DNA of 64,000 nucleotides from CAVRQM01 sp963723455 (GCA_963723455.1 CAVRQM010000001.1:1815956-1879955), one strand, 5' to 3'; numbered from the stretch's first letter, positions 36,596 to 46,222 are shown. Notes: a model not told the origin generated them from the letters alone. A program made the numbers and translations.

Positions 36596-37327
36596 GTGAA
36601 GCCCGACGTGATCTGCGGCTTGGCCGCCGCCGCCGCCCTGTTCGCCCGCCGGCCCGGCGACGCGCTGCGTTTATTCTACCTTCCCGCGCTGAGGGTCGAG
36701 GTCGGGCCGTGGTGCGCCGCGCTGGCGGCGGCCCGCAAGCCATATCGCATGGTCGAGGCGGACGAGCTGGCGCAGGTGGCCGGCACCCCGCATCACGGCG
36801 GGGTCGCGGTCGTCGCCAGGCCGCGCGCGGTCGCCCGTTTCGACCCGGCCGCGCCGCCGCGCGGCCGTCTGCTGTTGGTGCTGGACGGCATCGGCAACCC
36901 GCACAATCTCGGCGCCATCGCCCGCAGCGCGGCGTTCTTCGGCGTGGACCACCTGCTGCTCGGCGAGGGTCTGGGCCACGCGCTGCCGTCGGACGCCGCC
37001 TATCGCACCGCCGAGGGCGGGCTGGAATGGCTGGGACTGCACCGCACCCGCGACCTGCCGGCGGCGCTGCTGGCATTGCAGCCGCATTACCGCACCGTCG
37101 CCGCCACCCTGGCGGCCGAGGCGCAGACGCCGGAGACCCTGCCGCGCGACCGGCCGCTGGCGCTGGTGCTGGGCAGCGAGGAACGCGGCGTGTCCGCCCC
37201 GGTGGTCGCCGCGTGCCGGCGGCAGGTGCGCATCGGCGGCAGCGGGCGGGTGCAGAGCCTCAATGTGGCGCAGGCGGCGGCGGTGCTGCTGCACGCGCTG
37301 TCAGCGCCGCCGCGGCCTGCGCCATGA
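36596..37327 (+). CDS. rlmB: SpoU-family RNA 2'-O-methyltransferase (RlmB-like)
   Basis: A 243-residue SPOUT methyltransferase of the TrmH/RlmB type, probably modifying 23S rRNA G2251. Three motifs of the knotted domain are clear: NPHNLGAIARSAAFFGVD, LVLGSEERGVS and GSGRVQSLNVAQAAAVLLHAL. An N-terminal substrate-binding domain precedes them (ICGLAAAAALFARRPGDALRLFY). The start is GTG 36596 (AGGGG upstream); no ATG fits. The last 68 bp overlap the convergent TPR gene. Confidence 0.85.
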   Translation: MKPDVICGLAAAAALFARRPGDALRLFYLPALRVEVGPWCAALAAARKPYRMVEADELAQVAGTPHHGGVAVVARPRAVARFDPAAPPRGRLLLVLDGIGNPHNLGAIARSAAFFGVDHLLLGEGLGHALPSDAAYRTAEGGLEWLGLHRTRDLPAALLALQPHYRTVAATLAAEAQTPETLPRDRPLALVLGSEERGVSAPVVAACRRQVRIGGSGRVQSLNVAQAAAVLLHALSAPPRPAP

Positions 37328-38846
37328 CCGGCCGCCAATCACCCGGCGTGGTCTGGCGCAGGATGCGCAGCGTCGGATACCACGGGCTGTCGTCGCGGCC
37401 GAAGAACCAGCGCCAGCAGCTGTCGTAGCGGTCCAGCAGCAGCGCCGGGCAGCCCATGCCGGCGGCGAGGTGGATGATCGAGGTGTCCACGCTGACCACG
37501 GCATCGAGATTGGCGACGATCGCGGCGGTGTCGTCGAACGTCGCGACGCCCGGCATCGGGTCGTGCAGCGCCATGCCGGCCGGCGGCGCCACGGACTGCG
37601 CCGCCGCCGGCCCTTTCTGCAGGCCGATCCAGGCGACGCCCGGCAACCCCGCGAGCGGGGCCAGGTCGGACAGCGCCATGCTGCGCCGGCCATCCAGCAC
37701 CGAGAATCCCTCCAGCCACGGCCGCGCCTGGCCGGCCCAGGCCAGACCGACGCGCAACCGACCGTCGCGCGGCGGCAGGCGCGACGCCCAGGCGGCGACC
37801 AGGCCGGGATCGGGATGCAGGTACGGGACCGGCGCAGGGATGGTGGCCAGCGTGGTCGCGAACACCCGCGGCAGGTCGCAGATTTGGCAATGCAGGTCGT
37901 GCGGCGGCATCGTCTCGCCGCACAGCGCCACCCCGGCCACGCCCGGCACGCGCGCCAGCAGCGCGGCCAGGTCCGGCGGCGCCCAGGCCAGCACCCGCAC
38001 CCCTCGCGCCGCCAGCATCGGCGCGTAGCGGATGAATTGCAGCGTGTCGCCATAGCCGTCCGCGTGCATCGCCAGCAGCGTGGCGCCGCCTTCCGGCAGC
38101 TCCGACAACTCACGCAGCAGCCGGCCCTGCGGCATCTCGCCGCGGCCGGGCAGCGTCATTCGGCTGTCGTAGTCCGGCCAGGCCTCCTCCAGGCGCCCGG
38201 CGCGCAGCAGCAGGATGGCGCGGTTCATGCGGATCTGCGCGTCGTCGGGCCGCAGCGCCACCGCGCAATCGGCCGCCGCCAGCGCCGCGTCGAAGCGCCC
38301 GGCCACTTTCAGCACCAGGGCAAGGTTGGTCCAGCCGGCCGCCTCGTCCGGCGCGACTTCGATGGCGCGGCCGAACGCCGCCTCGGCGGCTGCAAACTCG
38401 CCCAGGTCGGCCAGCGCGTTGCCGCTGGCGACCAGCGCGCGCAGGCAGTCGGGATCGGCGTCCAGCACCGGGCGCAGCAGTTCGATAATCCGCGCCGCAG
38501 CGCCGGACGGGCGCAGGTGCTCGGCCAGCGCCAGGCGCAGCGAGGCGTCGGCATCGGCCAGATGCAGGCACGCCTCGTATTGCGCCACGATGGCGGCGGG
38601 CCGCCCCAGCGTCAGCAGCAGCCCGGTCAGCGCGTGCGCCGGGTGCGGCGCGTCGGGCGCGGCGCGCGCCACACGGTCGAGCATCGCGGCGGCCTCGCCC
38701 GGCTGCTCCAGCGCGCCCAGCGCCAGTCCCAGCACTGTCATGCCGCCGGTGCTGTCCGGCTCGCGCGCCAGCAGCGCGCGGCACAGCGACGCAGCCGGCG
38801 CGAAATCCCGGCGCTCCAGCGCCGCCACAGCCTGTCGCAGCAGCAT
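37260..38846 (-). CDS. TPR protein with glycosyltransferase-like C-terminal domain
   Basis: A 528-residue protein. Residues about 5-200 form roughly five tetratricopeptide repeats (LGEFAAAEAAFGRAIEVAPDEAAGWTNLALVLKVAGRFDAALAAADC...), and the C-terminal 280 residues are the glycosyltransferase-9/41-like domain common behind TPRs: GDTLQFIRYAPML, RVGLAWAGQ, VVSVDTSIIHLAAGMGCP and WFFGRDDSPWYPTLRILRQ. Such proteins occur in flagellin or exopolysaccharide glycosylation. ATG 38846 has a GGGGGG stretch upstream. Its 3' end overlaps rlmB by 68 bp. Substrate unknown. Confidence 0.8.
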   Translation of the reverse strand: MLLRQAVAALERRDFAPAASLCRALLAREPDSTGGMTVLGLALGALEQPGEAAAMLDRVARAAPDAPHPAHALTGLLLTLGRPAAIVAQYEACLHLADADASLRLALAEHLRPSGAAARIIELLRPVLDADPDCLRALVASGNALADLGEFAAAEAAFGRAIEVAPDEAAGWTNLALVLKVAGRFDAALAAADCAVALRPDDAQIRMNRAILLLRAGRLEEAWPDYDSRMTLPGRGEMPQGRLLRELSELPEGGATLLAMHADGYGDTLQFIRYAPMLAARGVRVLAWAPPDLAALLARVPGVAGVALCGETMPPHDLHCQICDLPRVFATTLATIPAPVPYLHPDPGLVAAWASRLPPRDGRLRVGLAWAGQARPWLEGFSVLDGRRSMALSDLAPLAGLPGVAWIGLQKGPAAAQSVAPPAGMALHDPMPGVATFDDTAAIVANLDAVVSVDTSIIHLAAGMGCPALLLDRYDSCWRWFFGRDDSPWYPTLRILRQTTPGDWRPVMAQAAAALTARAAAPPPPAPH

Positions 38847-38899
38847 CCTGCCCCCCGCCGCCCGCGCAGCACGCGCCGCGGCAGCGTGGCAGGCAGGCG

Positions 38900-39984
38900 T
38901 TAGCCGAGGGTAAGCGGCGCGGCAGGCTCGACCAGCCGGCCGCCGGGCAGCGGGCGGCTTACCCCGGTCGTGCCGGGGAAGCTGATCGGCAGGCCGCGCC
39001 GCGTTCGCACCGCCAGGAAGCCGAAACACTGCGCCTCCAGCGCGTCGCCGTTCCACCCCGCCGCCTCGACCGGCGCCACCGCGCCGAGCCGGTCGGCCAG
39101 CGCCCGCATCAGCGCCGGGTTGTGCCGGCCGCCGCCGCAGACCAGCCAGCGGCGCGGCGGCGCGGGCAGCCGGGTGCGGCGCACCGCCTCGGCGCTGAAG
39201 GCGACCAGGGTTGCCGCGCCGTCCGCGGCCGACAGCGACGCGAGGCCGCTGGCCGCCACGCTGGCCGCGAAATCCAGCCGGTCCAGCGATTTCGGCGCCG
39301 GGCGCGCGAAATACGGGTGCGCCAGCAGCCGCTCCAGCACCGCGGCGTCCGCCTGCCCGGAGGCTGCCAGCAATCCGTCCGCGATCGAACGCCGCGCCGG
39401 TGTGCTGGGCGGCCCAGTCGTCCAGCAGCGCGTTGCCCGGCCCGGTGTCGCAGGCCAGCAGCGCGCCGTCCGCGCCGACGAAGGTCACGTTGGCGACGCC
39501 GCCGATGTTCAGCACCGCCAGCGGCCGCTCCAGCAAGCGCGCCAGCGCCGCGTGATAGGCGGGGGCCAGCGGCGCGCCCTCGCCGCCGGCGGCCATGTCG
39601 GCGCTGCGGAAGTCATGCGCCACCGGCAGGCCGGTGGCCCGCGCCAGCGCCGCGGGGTCGCCGATCTGCCAGGTGCGGCGCTCGGCCGGGCGATGCAGGA
39701 TAGTTTGGCCGTGCATGCCGACGATGTCGGCGGCTACCCCCAGCGCGGCGATCGCCTCGGCGTGCCGCTCGGTGACGCGGCGGGTCGCGTCCAGCAGCAG
39801 CGGCTCGTCGCCGGCAAGGCTGGGGGCCAGGTCGAGCAGCCGCCGCAGGTCGGCGCGCAGAATCCGGGGCATAGGGCAGGGTCAGCGCCGGCCCGGTGGC
39901 GGACACCGTCTCGCCGTCGGTCTCGATCAGCGCCGCATCGACCCCGTCCAGCGAGGTGCCGCTCATCAAGCCGATCGCGCGCAT
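38900..39984 (-). CDS. anmK: Anhydro-N-acetylmuramic acid kinase (two frameshifts)
   Basis: Phosphorylates anhydro-MurNAc during cell-wall recycling. Frame 1 gives GLMSGTSLDGVDAALIETDG, frame 2 DIVGMHGQTILHRPAERRTWQIGDP and LNIGGVANVTFVGADG with DTGPGNALLDDW, frame 3 LLAASGQADAAVLERLLAHPYFARPAPKSLDR and WLVCGGGRHNP. One extra base near 39870 and one near 39383 join these; repaired length 360 residues, against 369 in E. coli. Divergent from tyrS with 55 bp between starts, a conserved alphaproteobacterial pair. Confidence 0.9.
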
Positions 39985-40039
39985 TTGCCGCCTGCTCCCG
40001 TCCGTGCTACCCGCGCCCAGTCAGACCATATGGACGCCG

Positions 40040-41329
40040 ATGCCGACCAGCGATTTCCTGCACGAGGCGACCGAGCGCGGCTTCGTGCACCAATGCACCG
40101 ATGCCGCGGCGCTGGACGCGGCGCTGCGCGCCGGGCCGGTGTCCGGCTATATCGGTTTCGACGCGACCGCCAGCAGCCTGCATGTCGGCAGCCTGGTGCA
40201 GATCATGCTGCTGCGCCTGATGCAGCGGCACGGGCACCGGCCGGTGGTGCTGATGGGCGGCGGCACCACGCGGATCGGCGATCCATCGGGGCGCGACGAG
40301 AGCCGGCAGATGCTGGGCGACGCCGACATCGCCGCCAACATCGCCGGCATCCGCCGCGTGTTCGACCCGTTCCTGCGCTTCGGTCCGGCCGCCCCGGACG
40401 CCATGCTGGCCAACAACGCCGACTGGCTGGACCGGCTGGGTTATGTCGATCTGCTGCGCGAGGTCGGGCCGCATTTTACTGTCAGCCGTATGCTGGGCTT
40501 CGACAGCGTGCGGCTGCGGCTGGAGCGCGAGCAGCCGATGACCTTTCTCGAGTTCAACTACATGATCCTGCAGAGCTACGATTTCCGCGAGCTGTCGCGC
40601 CGGCACGGGGTCTCGCTGCAGCTCGGCGGGTCGGACCAGTGGGGCAACATCGTCTGCGGCGTCGATCTGGTGCGGCGCACCGACCAGCGGACGGTGTTCG
40701 GGCTGACCACGCCGCTGATCGCCACCGCCTCGGGCGCCAAGATGGGCAAGACGGCGCAGGGCGCGGTGTGGCTGACCGCGGACCGGCTGTCGCCCTATGA
40801 CTACTGGCAGTTCTGGCGCAACACCGAGGACGGCGACGTGGGCCGCTTCCTGCGCCTGTTCACCGACCTGCCGATGGCCGAGACCGACCGGCTTGCGGCG
40901 CTGGCGGGCGCGGAGATCAACGCGGCGAAGAAGATCCTGGCGACCGAGGCAACCACGCTGGCGCACGGCCGGGCTGCCGCCGAGGCGGCGGCCTCGACTG
41001 CCGCCAGCGTTTTCCAGGGAGTCGCGCGGCCTCTCGAGGCTCACGATACAGCGACCGCCACGCAATCAGCCACCCTTACGCGTCTGCCGGCCATCATTGT
41101 TCCGGCGTCCGAACTTGCCGCCGGATTGCCGGCGATAAGGCTGTTCGTGGATGCCGGGCTCGCGACATCGCTGGGCGAGGTACGCCGCCACATCCAGGGC
41201 GGCGGGGCGCGGGTGAACGACGAGGTCGTGGCCTCGGACAAGCTGAAGCTGACCGAGGCGGACCTGCGCGACGGGGTCATCAAGCTGTCGATCGGCCGCA
41301 AGCATCACCGGGTCGTGCGGCCGGCATAG
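40040..41329 (+). CDS. tyrS: Tyrosyl-tRNA synthetase
   Basis: A class I synthetase of 429 residues. HIGH equivalent SLHVGSLVQI, tyrosine-binding GGGTTRIGDPSGRDESRQML and GGSDQWGNI, and KMSKS variant GAKMGKT in the catalytic domain; an S4 RNA-binding domain closes the protein (LFVDAGLATSLGEVRRHIQGGGARVND). ATG 40040 is used although no clear ribosome-binding site precedes it. Divergent from anmK. Intact. Confidence 0.95.
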   Translation: MPTSDFLHEATERGFVHQCTDAAALDAALRAGPVSGYIGFDATASSLHVGSLVQIMLLRLMQRHGHRPVVLMGGGTTRIGDPSGRDESRQMLGDADIAANIAGIRRVFDPFLRFGPAAPDAMLANNADWLDRLGYVDLLREVGPHFTVSRMLGFDSVRLRLEREQPMTFLEFNYMILQSYDFRELSRRHGVSLQLGGSDQWGNIVCGVDLVRRTDQRTVFGLTTPLIATASGAKMGKTAQGAVWLTADRLSPYDYWQFWRNTEDGDVGRFLRLFTDLPMAETDRLAALAGAEINAAKKILATEATTLAHGRAAAEAAASTAASVFQGVARPLEAHDTATATQSATLTRLPAIIVPASELAAGLPAIRLFVDAGLATSLGEVRRHIQGGGARVNDEVVASDKLKLTEADLRDGVIKLSIGRKHHRVVRPA

Positions 41330-41374
41330 CAGCCCGAGATGGCGCCGCGCCCCCCGCTTCGGGCAGGATGGGCC

Positions 41375-42085
41375 ATGTCTCGCCGCGCTTTCGACATCAC
41401 TCCCGAACTGATGCTGCGTGCCTATCAGGCCGGGCTGTTCCCGATGGCCGAGACGCGGCACGCCGACCGGCTGCACTGGCTGGACCCGGCGCGGCGCGGC
41501 GTGCTGCCGCTGGACGGGTTCCACTTGCCGCGCCGGCTGCGCCGCACCGTGCTGTCCGACCAGTTCGAGGTCACCGCCGACGCCGCCTTCGCTGCCGTGA
41601 TCGCCGGCTGCGCCGAGCAGGCTCCCGGTCGCGAGGACACCTGGATCAATGCCGACATCGAGCGGCTGTTCATTGCCCTGCATCGCATGGGCCACGCCCA
41701 CTCGGTCGAGACCTGGCAGCAGGGCGCGCTGGTCGGCGGGCTGTACGGCGTGTCGCTGGGCGGCGCGTTCTTCGGCGAGAGCATGTTCTCCCGTGCCCGC
41801 GACGCCTCGAAGGTGGCTCTGGTGCATCTGGTGGCGCGGCTGCGGCTGGGCGGCTACGGCCTGCTCGATACCCAGTTCGTGACCGCGCACCTGGCGCGGT
41901 TCGGCGCGCGCGAAATCCCGCGCGACAGCTACAAGACACGGCTTGCGCGGGCGCTGGACGTGCCGGCGCGCTGGCTCGCGGCACCGGACGGCGCCCGGCT
42001 CGAGACCGAAATCCGCGCTCTGCGCGACACTCAGGCGGCGATCCGGGGCGGCGATCCGGGGCAATCTGACAAGACCATCATTTGA
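41375..42085 (+). CDS. aat: Leucyl/phenylalanyl-tRNA--protein transferase
   Basis: Adds Leu or Phe to N-terminal Lys or Arg for the N-end rule pathway. 236 residues with FDITPELMLRAYQAGLFPMAE, GREDTWINADIERLFIALHRMGHAHSVETW, LVGGLYGVSLGGAFFGESMFSRARDASKVAL and LLDTQFVTAHLARFGAREIPR, the full Aat motif set. ATG 41375 is preferred over 41339 because it starts close to the conserved region and has AGGA upstream. A short C-terminal extension lies beyond the usual end. 45 bp behind tyrS. Confidence 0.93.
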   Translation: MSRRAFDITPELMLRAYQAGLFPMAETRHADRLHWLDPARRGVLPLDGFHLPRRLRRTVLSDQFEVTADAAFAAVIAGCAEQAPGREDTWINADIERLFIALHRMGHAHSVETWQQGALVGGLYGVSLGGAFFGESMFSRARDASKVALVHLVARLRLGGYGLLDTQFVTAHLARFGAREIPRDSYKTRLARALDVPARWLAAPDGARLETEIRALRDTQAAIRGGDPGQSDKTII

Positions 42086-42167
42086 CGCGCCGCCCGGCTT
42101 GGCATGACTGGGGCGGGGCGTCGGCGGTAACCGGAGGGGTGGCCGCAGCGAAACCGGGGGCGCGGAG

Positions 42168-42794
42168 ATGCAGGAGCGGGTCGGGTCGATGACGGGGAGC
42201 GCAGGACGCAGGACGCCGATCCTGGCGGCGGCGGCGGCGACGTTCGCGGCGGCGCTGGTCGCGTGCGGCGCGACGGAGGGCCGGGCCGAAGGGCGGCCGG
42301 CGACGATGCCGACGCGGGACGTGGACGTGACCTATCAGATGGCCGCGCCCGGCCCGTCCGGCGGCACGCGGATGCTGACCCAGCGCAGCCGCTGGGACAT
42401 CGGCGCCGGGCTGCTGCGGGTCGATCCGCCCAGCCCCGGCGTCTATACCGTCATGAACTATCCCGAGCACAAGCTGCTGGTGGTGCGCGAGGCGGACCGC
42501 TCGGTGCTGATCATGCACACCGGATCGGCCAGCGTGGCCCCCGGCGTGTCGCGCAGCGCCGAGTTCTCGCGGCGCGACAGCGCCACCGTTGCCGGCCTGC
42601 CCTGCACCGACTGGCAGACGCGCGATACCGGCGGGCGGCCGAGGACCGTTTGCCTGACCGATGACGGCGTGCTGCTGCGCGCGAAAAGCGGCGACCAGGT
42701 GCTGGTGCAGGCGGTGCGCGTCGCCTACGGGCCGATCGACCCGGCCGTGTTCACCCCTCCGCCCGGCTATCGGCCGGTGACCCCGCCGCAATGA
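42168..42794 (+). CDS. Exported DUF4412-like protein
   Basis: A 208-residue exported protein with a signal sequence (ILAAAAATFAAALVACG) that might be a lipobox, then a beta-rich domain: YQMAAPGPSGGTRMLTQRSRWDIGAGLLRVDPPSPG, IMHTGS, AGLPCTDWQTRD and CLTDDGVLLRAKSG. The pattern fits the DUF4412-type proteins that chelate or sense periplasmic ligands, but the match is loose. The start may be 42168 or 42189. It overlaps the msrQ-like gene by 4 bp, so the two are coupled. Confidence 0.65.
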   Translation: MQERVGSMTGSAGRRTPILAAAAATFAAALVACGATEGRAEGRPATMPTRDVDVTYQMAAPGPSGGTRMLTQRSRWDIGAGLLRVDPPSPGVYTVMNYPEHKLLVVREADRSVLIMHTGSASVAPGVSRSAEFSRRDSATVAGLPCTDWQTRDTGGRPRTVCLTDDGVLLRAKSGDQVLVQAVRVAYGPIDPAVFTPPPGYRPVTPPQ

Positions 42795-43681
42795 GCGTCG
42801 CGGCCGCCGCGCGCCGCCCGCCGCGGTTGCTGGGCGGCCTGCTGCGCGACCCGTCCGGCCGGTTTTCCTGGCTGCGCACGGTGACGCTGCTGCTGATCGC
42901 GTTGCCGGGGGCGCTGACCGCGGCGCGGCTGGCCGGCGGCGATTTGGGGCCGCGCGGGGTCCATGCGGCAATCCTGATCATCGGCCACTGGACCATCCGC
43001 TTCCTGCTGATAACCCTGGCCGTGACGCCGGCGCGCGCGCTGTTCGACCTGCCGCGCGTGGTGCAGTTGCGGCGGATGCTGGGCGTGGGGACCGCCTGCT
43101 ACGCGGTGGCGCACCTGACGCTGTATGCCGCGGACAACAATTTCCACCTGCTGCATGTCGCCAGCGAGATCGCCCGGCGGTTCTACCTGACGATCGGCTT
43201 CGTGGCGCTGCTCGGGCTGCTGGCGTTGGCGATCACCTCGACCGACGGCTGGCAGCGCCGGCTGCGCGGCAACTGGAAGCGGCTGCACAAGCTCGTCTAT
43301 CCGGTCGCCGTGCTGGGGCTGCTGCACTACTTCCTGCAATCCAAGGCCGACATCAGCGACGCGGTGTTCGCCGCCGGCCTGTTCATCTGGCTGCTGCTGT
43401 GGCGGGCCGAGCCGAAACGCTGGCAGACCCGTCGGCTGCCGCTGCCGGCGCTGGCCGTCCTGGCGGCGGGGCTGGCGGCGGCGCTGGAGGCGGCATGGTA
43501 TTGGGGCCGCAACAACGCCCCGCCGGCGCGGGTGCTGGCGGCGAACTTGCGGCTGGACCACCCGCGCCCGGCGCTGTTCGTGGCGGCGGCGGCGCTGCTG
43601 GTGTTCGCGGTGGCGCTGCTGCGCGGACTGTGGTCGCGCCGGCGGAAGCCGGCGCGCAGGCGGAGCGCGCAGACGGCGTAA
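42791..43681 (+). CDS. msrQ: MsrQ-like heme-binding membrane subunit
   Basis: A 296-residue ferric-reductase-like membrane protein with six helices. Conserved histidines lie in LIIGHWTIRFLLI, CYAVAHLTLYAA and LHKLVYPVAVLGLLHY, as in MsrQ, the quinone- and heme-linked electron donor of the periplasmic methionine-sulfoxide reductase MsrP. The MsrP partner is not in the window, and the N-terminal extension and C-terminal 60 residues are unusual for MsrQ. Coupled to the exported gene upstream by ATGA. Confidence 0.75.
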   Translation: MSVAAAARRPPRLLGGLLRDPSGRFSWLRTVTLLLIALPGALTAARLAGGDLGPRGVHAAILIIGHWTIRFLLITLAVTPARALFDLPRVVQLRRMLGVGTACYAVAHLTLYAADNNFHLLHVASEIARRFYLTIGFVALLGLLALAITSTDGWQRRLRGNWKRLHKLVYPVAVLGLLHYFLQSKADISDAVFAAGLFIWLLLWRAEPKRWQTRRLPLPALAVLAAGLAAALEAAWYWGRNNAPPARVLAANLRLDHPRPALFVAAAALLVFAVALLRGLWSRRRKPARRRSAQTA

Positions 43682-43867
43682 TCGCAGCGAGCGATCGAAA
43701 CCGCGTCAGCTTGCTCCGGATCTCGCACAGCTCGGCGGACGTCACATCCCGACATCATATTTCCGCTCGCGGATTGGCTCGATGACGGTGATGCTTTTCG
43801 TCGCGCACGCTTGCGGCTGCTCGGCGTGGAACCATGCAGAGGCACTCTCTGCCAGCCCACGCATCGT

Positions 43868-44069
43868 TCAGGCGGCAATCGGCATCGGGGCGTCCGCCCC
43901 GCGACGTGACGTCACGCCCAGAACCTCGAATTCGGACAAGACGTCCGTCTGCTCCGAAATCCAGCATCACTCCCGCTTCCACCTCGCGCGTCTCGCCAAT
44001 AGGCGTGCCTTTCGGCGCAAGGCGCACGTACAGCGCGTCGGCAGCGGGATCGAAGGTGGTCGTGATCAC
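43868..44069 (-). CDS. DUF2283 protein (one frameshift)
   Basis: A 66-residue protein of the DUF2283 family: TFDPAADALYVRLAPKG, IGETREVEAGVMLDFGADGRLV, and after one extra base near 43934 the expected EFEVLGVTSRRGADAPMP, ending at TGA 43868. Without the correction the frame runs on into an arginine-rich tail. Start GTG 44069 has AAGGGAG upstream. It lies just behind cmk. DUF2283 proteins are small, abundant and of unknown role, sometimes next to toxin-type proteins; none is present here. Confidence 0.65.
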
Positions 44070-44097
44070 GGCTTGCAGCAGCTCCCTTGCCACGCAC

Positions 44098-44721
44098 TCA
44101 GTGATGTCGAGCACCGACCAACCCCGCCAACATGCTCAGCGCCATCGCCAGCGTCGCATCCGCGTCCAGCGCGGTCGTGTCCAACCGAATCGCGTCCGTC
44201 GCGGGCGCCAGCCGCGCCGCGTCGCGCGCGTCGCGCATACTGACTTCGGCCGTCACGGCCGCCTCGTCCGCCGCACCGCCCGCCGCCGCCAGCTCCAGCC
44301 AGCGCCGATGCCCGCGCGCCTCGGCGCTCGCCGTCACCCAGAACTTCGCGTCCGCATCAGGGAAGATCACCGTGCCGATGTCGCGCCCGTCCAGCACCGC
44401 GCCGCCGGGCTGGCGGCCGAAGACGCGCTGGAACTCCAGCAGCGCCGCGCGAACGCCCGGAATCGCCGCCACCGATGCCGCCGCCTCGTCCGCCGCCGGG
44501 CCGCGCAGGTCGGCGCGCGCCAGGTCCACCGGGGTCAGCGCCCGCGCCGCCGCCTCGGCCAGCGCCGGGTCGGACGGCGCACCGCCGGCATCGAGCACGC
44601 GCCGCCCGACCGCGCGGTACAGCAGCCCGGTATCCAGATGCGGCAGGCCGAAATGCGCGGCCAGCCGCCGCGCCAGGGTGCCCTTGCCGGCCGCGGCCGG
44701 GCCGTCGATCGCAATGATCAT
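44098..44721 (-). CDS. cmk: Cytidylate kinase
   Basis: Phosphorylates CMP and dCMP. 207 residues: P-loop IIAIDGPAAAGKGTLARRLA, CMP-binding LPHLDTGLLYRAVGRR, VLDGRDIGTVIFPDADAKFWVTASAEARGHRRW and MRDARDAARLAPATDAIRLDTT. ATG 44721 lies 31 bp behind aroA. The aroA-cmk pair, with rpsA after it, is typical of alphaproteobacteria, but rpsA is absent from this side: a DUF2283 gene and convergent genes follow. Confidence 0.95.
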   Translation of the reverse strand: MIIAIDGPAAAGKGTLARRLAAHFGLPHLDTGLLYRAVGRRVLDAGGAPSDPALAEAAARALTPVDLARADLRGPAADEAAASVAAIPGVRAALLEFQRVFGRQPGGAVLDGRDIGTVIFPDADAKFWVTASAEARGHRRWLELAAAGGAADEAAVTAEVSMRDARDAARLAPATDAIRLDTTALDADATLAMALSMLAGLVGARHH

Positions 44722-44752
44722 CGGGCCGCACCAGAGGCCCTGGGCGCAGTCA

Positions 44753-46105
44753 TCACCGCAACGCCGGCTCGGCATCCCCCAGCAATCCGTTCAGCAGCGC
44801 GGAGAATCCCGGGAAGCTGGTGTCGATGAAGCCGGCATCGTCCACCCGCACCGGCGCGCCCGTGGCCAGCCCCAGCACCAGCGCGCTCATCGCCAGCCGG
44901 TGATCCATGTGCGTCGCCACCAGCCCGCCGCCGGCCGGCGGGCGGCCCGCGCCATGCACGATCAGGTCGTCGCCGTCGATTTCCGCGCGCGCGCCGCAGG
45001 CGGCCAGCAGCGCGGCGGTCGCGGCCAGGCGGTCGCTCTCCTTGACCCGCAATTCGTGCAGCCCGCGCATCCGCGTCACCCCGGACGCGCAAGCGGCGGC
45101 CACCGCCAGCACCGGATATTCGTCGATCATGCTGGGCGCGCGCCCGGGCTGCACCTCGACGCCGCGCAGGGCGGAGTGGCGCACCAGGAGGTCGCCGACC
45201 AGCTCGCCGCCCTCGATGCGTTCGGCCTCGACGCGGATGTCCCCCCCCATCTCGCGCAGCGTCGCGAACAGTCCGGTGCGCAGCGGATTGAGGCCGACCC
45301 CGGCGATGCGCAGCGCCGAGCCGGGCACCAGCAGGGCTGCCACCATCGGGAACGCCGCCGAGGACGGATCGCCCGGCACCGCCACGTCGCGCGCCCGCAG
45401 CTCCGGCTGCCCGACCAGCCGCACCACCCGGCCCGCTCCGCCATGCGCCGGCTCGATCGAGACCTGCGCGCCGAAATGGCGCAGCATGTTCTCGCTGTGG
45501 TCGCGCGTCGCGGCGCGCTCCTCGACGCGGGTGATGCCGGGCGCGTTCAGACCGCACAGCAGCACCGCGCTTTTCACCTGGGCCGAGGCCACCGGCAGCA
45601 CGTAGTCCAGCGGCAGCGCATCGCCGGCGCCCTCGATGGCCAGCGGCAGCCGGCCGCCCTCGCGCGCGGTGAACCGGGCGCCGCACGCCGCGAGCGGTTC
45701 GGTCACCCGGCGCATCGGGCGGCGGCGCAGGCTGGCGTCGCCGGTCAGCACCGAGAAGAAGGGGTGGCTGGCCAGGATGCCGGCCAGCAGCCGCGCCGCG
45801 GTGCCGGAATTGCCCATGTCCAGCACGTCGGACGGCTCGGCCAGCCCGCCGACGCCGCGCCCGGCGACACGCCAGAGGCCGTCGCCCGCACGGACCACCT
45901 CGCAGCCCAGCGCGCGCATCGCGGCCGCGGTGCGCAGCACGTCCTCGCCCTCCAGCAGCCCGGAAATCCGGGTTTCGCCGATGGCAAGGCCCGCGAACAT
46001 CAGCGCGCGATGCGATATCGACTTGTCGCCGGGCACGCGGATCTCGCCGCGCAGCGGCGCCGCGGGGCGACGGGATTCGAGCGGTCGGGGAGCGTATGCG
46101 TCCAT
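44753..46105 (-). CDS. aroA: 3-phosphoshikimate 1-carboxyvinyltransferase
   Basis: EPSP synthase of the shikimate pathway, 450 residues. IRVPGDKSISHRALMFAGLA (phosphate binding) at the N-terminus, DMGNSGTAARLLAG, the EPSP signature 2 LRVKESDRLAATAALLAACG near residue 340, and DHRLAMSALVLGLA. The PGDKSISHR form without further Ala substitutions suggests the class I or II question cannot be settled by eye. Divergent from the TIGR02300 gene, 117 bp between starts. Confidence 0.95.
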   Translation of the reverse strand: MDAYAPRPLESRRPAAPLRGEIRVPGDKSISHRALMFAGLAIGETRISGLLEGEDVLRTAAAMRALGCEVVRAGDGLWRVAGRGVGGLAEPSDVLDMGNSGTAARLLAGILASHPFFSVLTGDASLRRRPMRRVTEPLAACGARFTAREGGRLPLAIEGAGDALPLDYVLPVASAQVKSAVLLCGLNAPGITRVEERAATRDHSENMLRHFGAQVSIEPAHGGAGRVVRLVGQPELRARDVAVPGDPSSAAFPMVAALLVPGSALRIAGVGLNPLRTGLFATLREMGGDIRVEAERIEGGELVGDLLVRHSALRGVEVQPGRAPSMIDEYPVLAVAAACASGVTRMRGLHELRVKESDRLAATAALLAACGARAEIDGDDLIVHGAGRPPAGGGLVATHMDHRLAMSALVLGLATGAPVRVDDAGFIDTSFPGFSALLNGLLGDAEPALR

Positions 46106-46222
46106 CGCCGCGCCTTAGCACGGGCGGCCTGGTTTGACAGCGGCGCATGACGGTGGCATGGCCCGCGCCCTTCGGACGCGCGCCGCCGCGCTGCGACCGT
46201 TCCCTCCATTCCGGGGTCTTTC

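Noticed and set aside
37260..39872. One continuous leftward frame joining anmK and the TPR protein
   Set aside because: The fusion arises only because an anmK frameshift enters the TPR frame; anmK resumes in another frame and has its own stop at 38900.
43868..44069. DUF2283 as antitoxin of a toxin-antitoxin pair
   Set aside because: No partner toxin lies nearby; the neighbours are cmk and msrQ.
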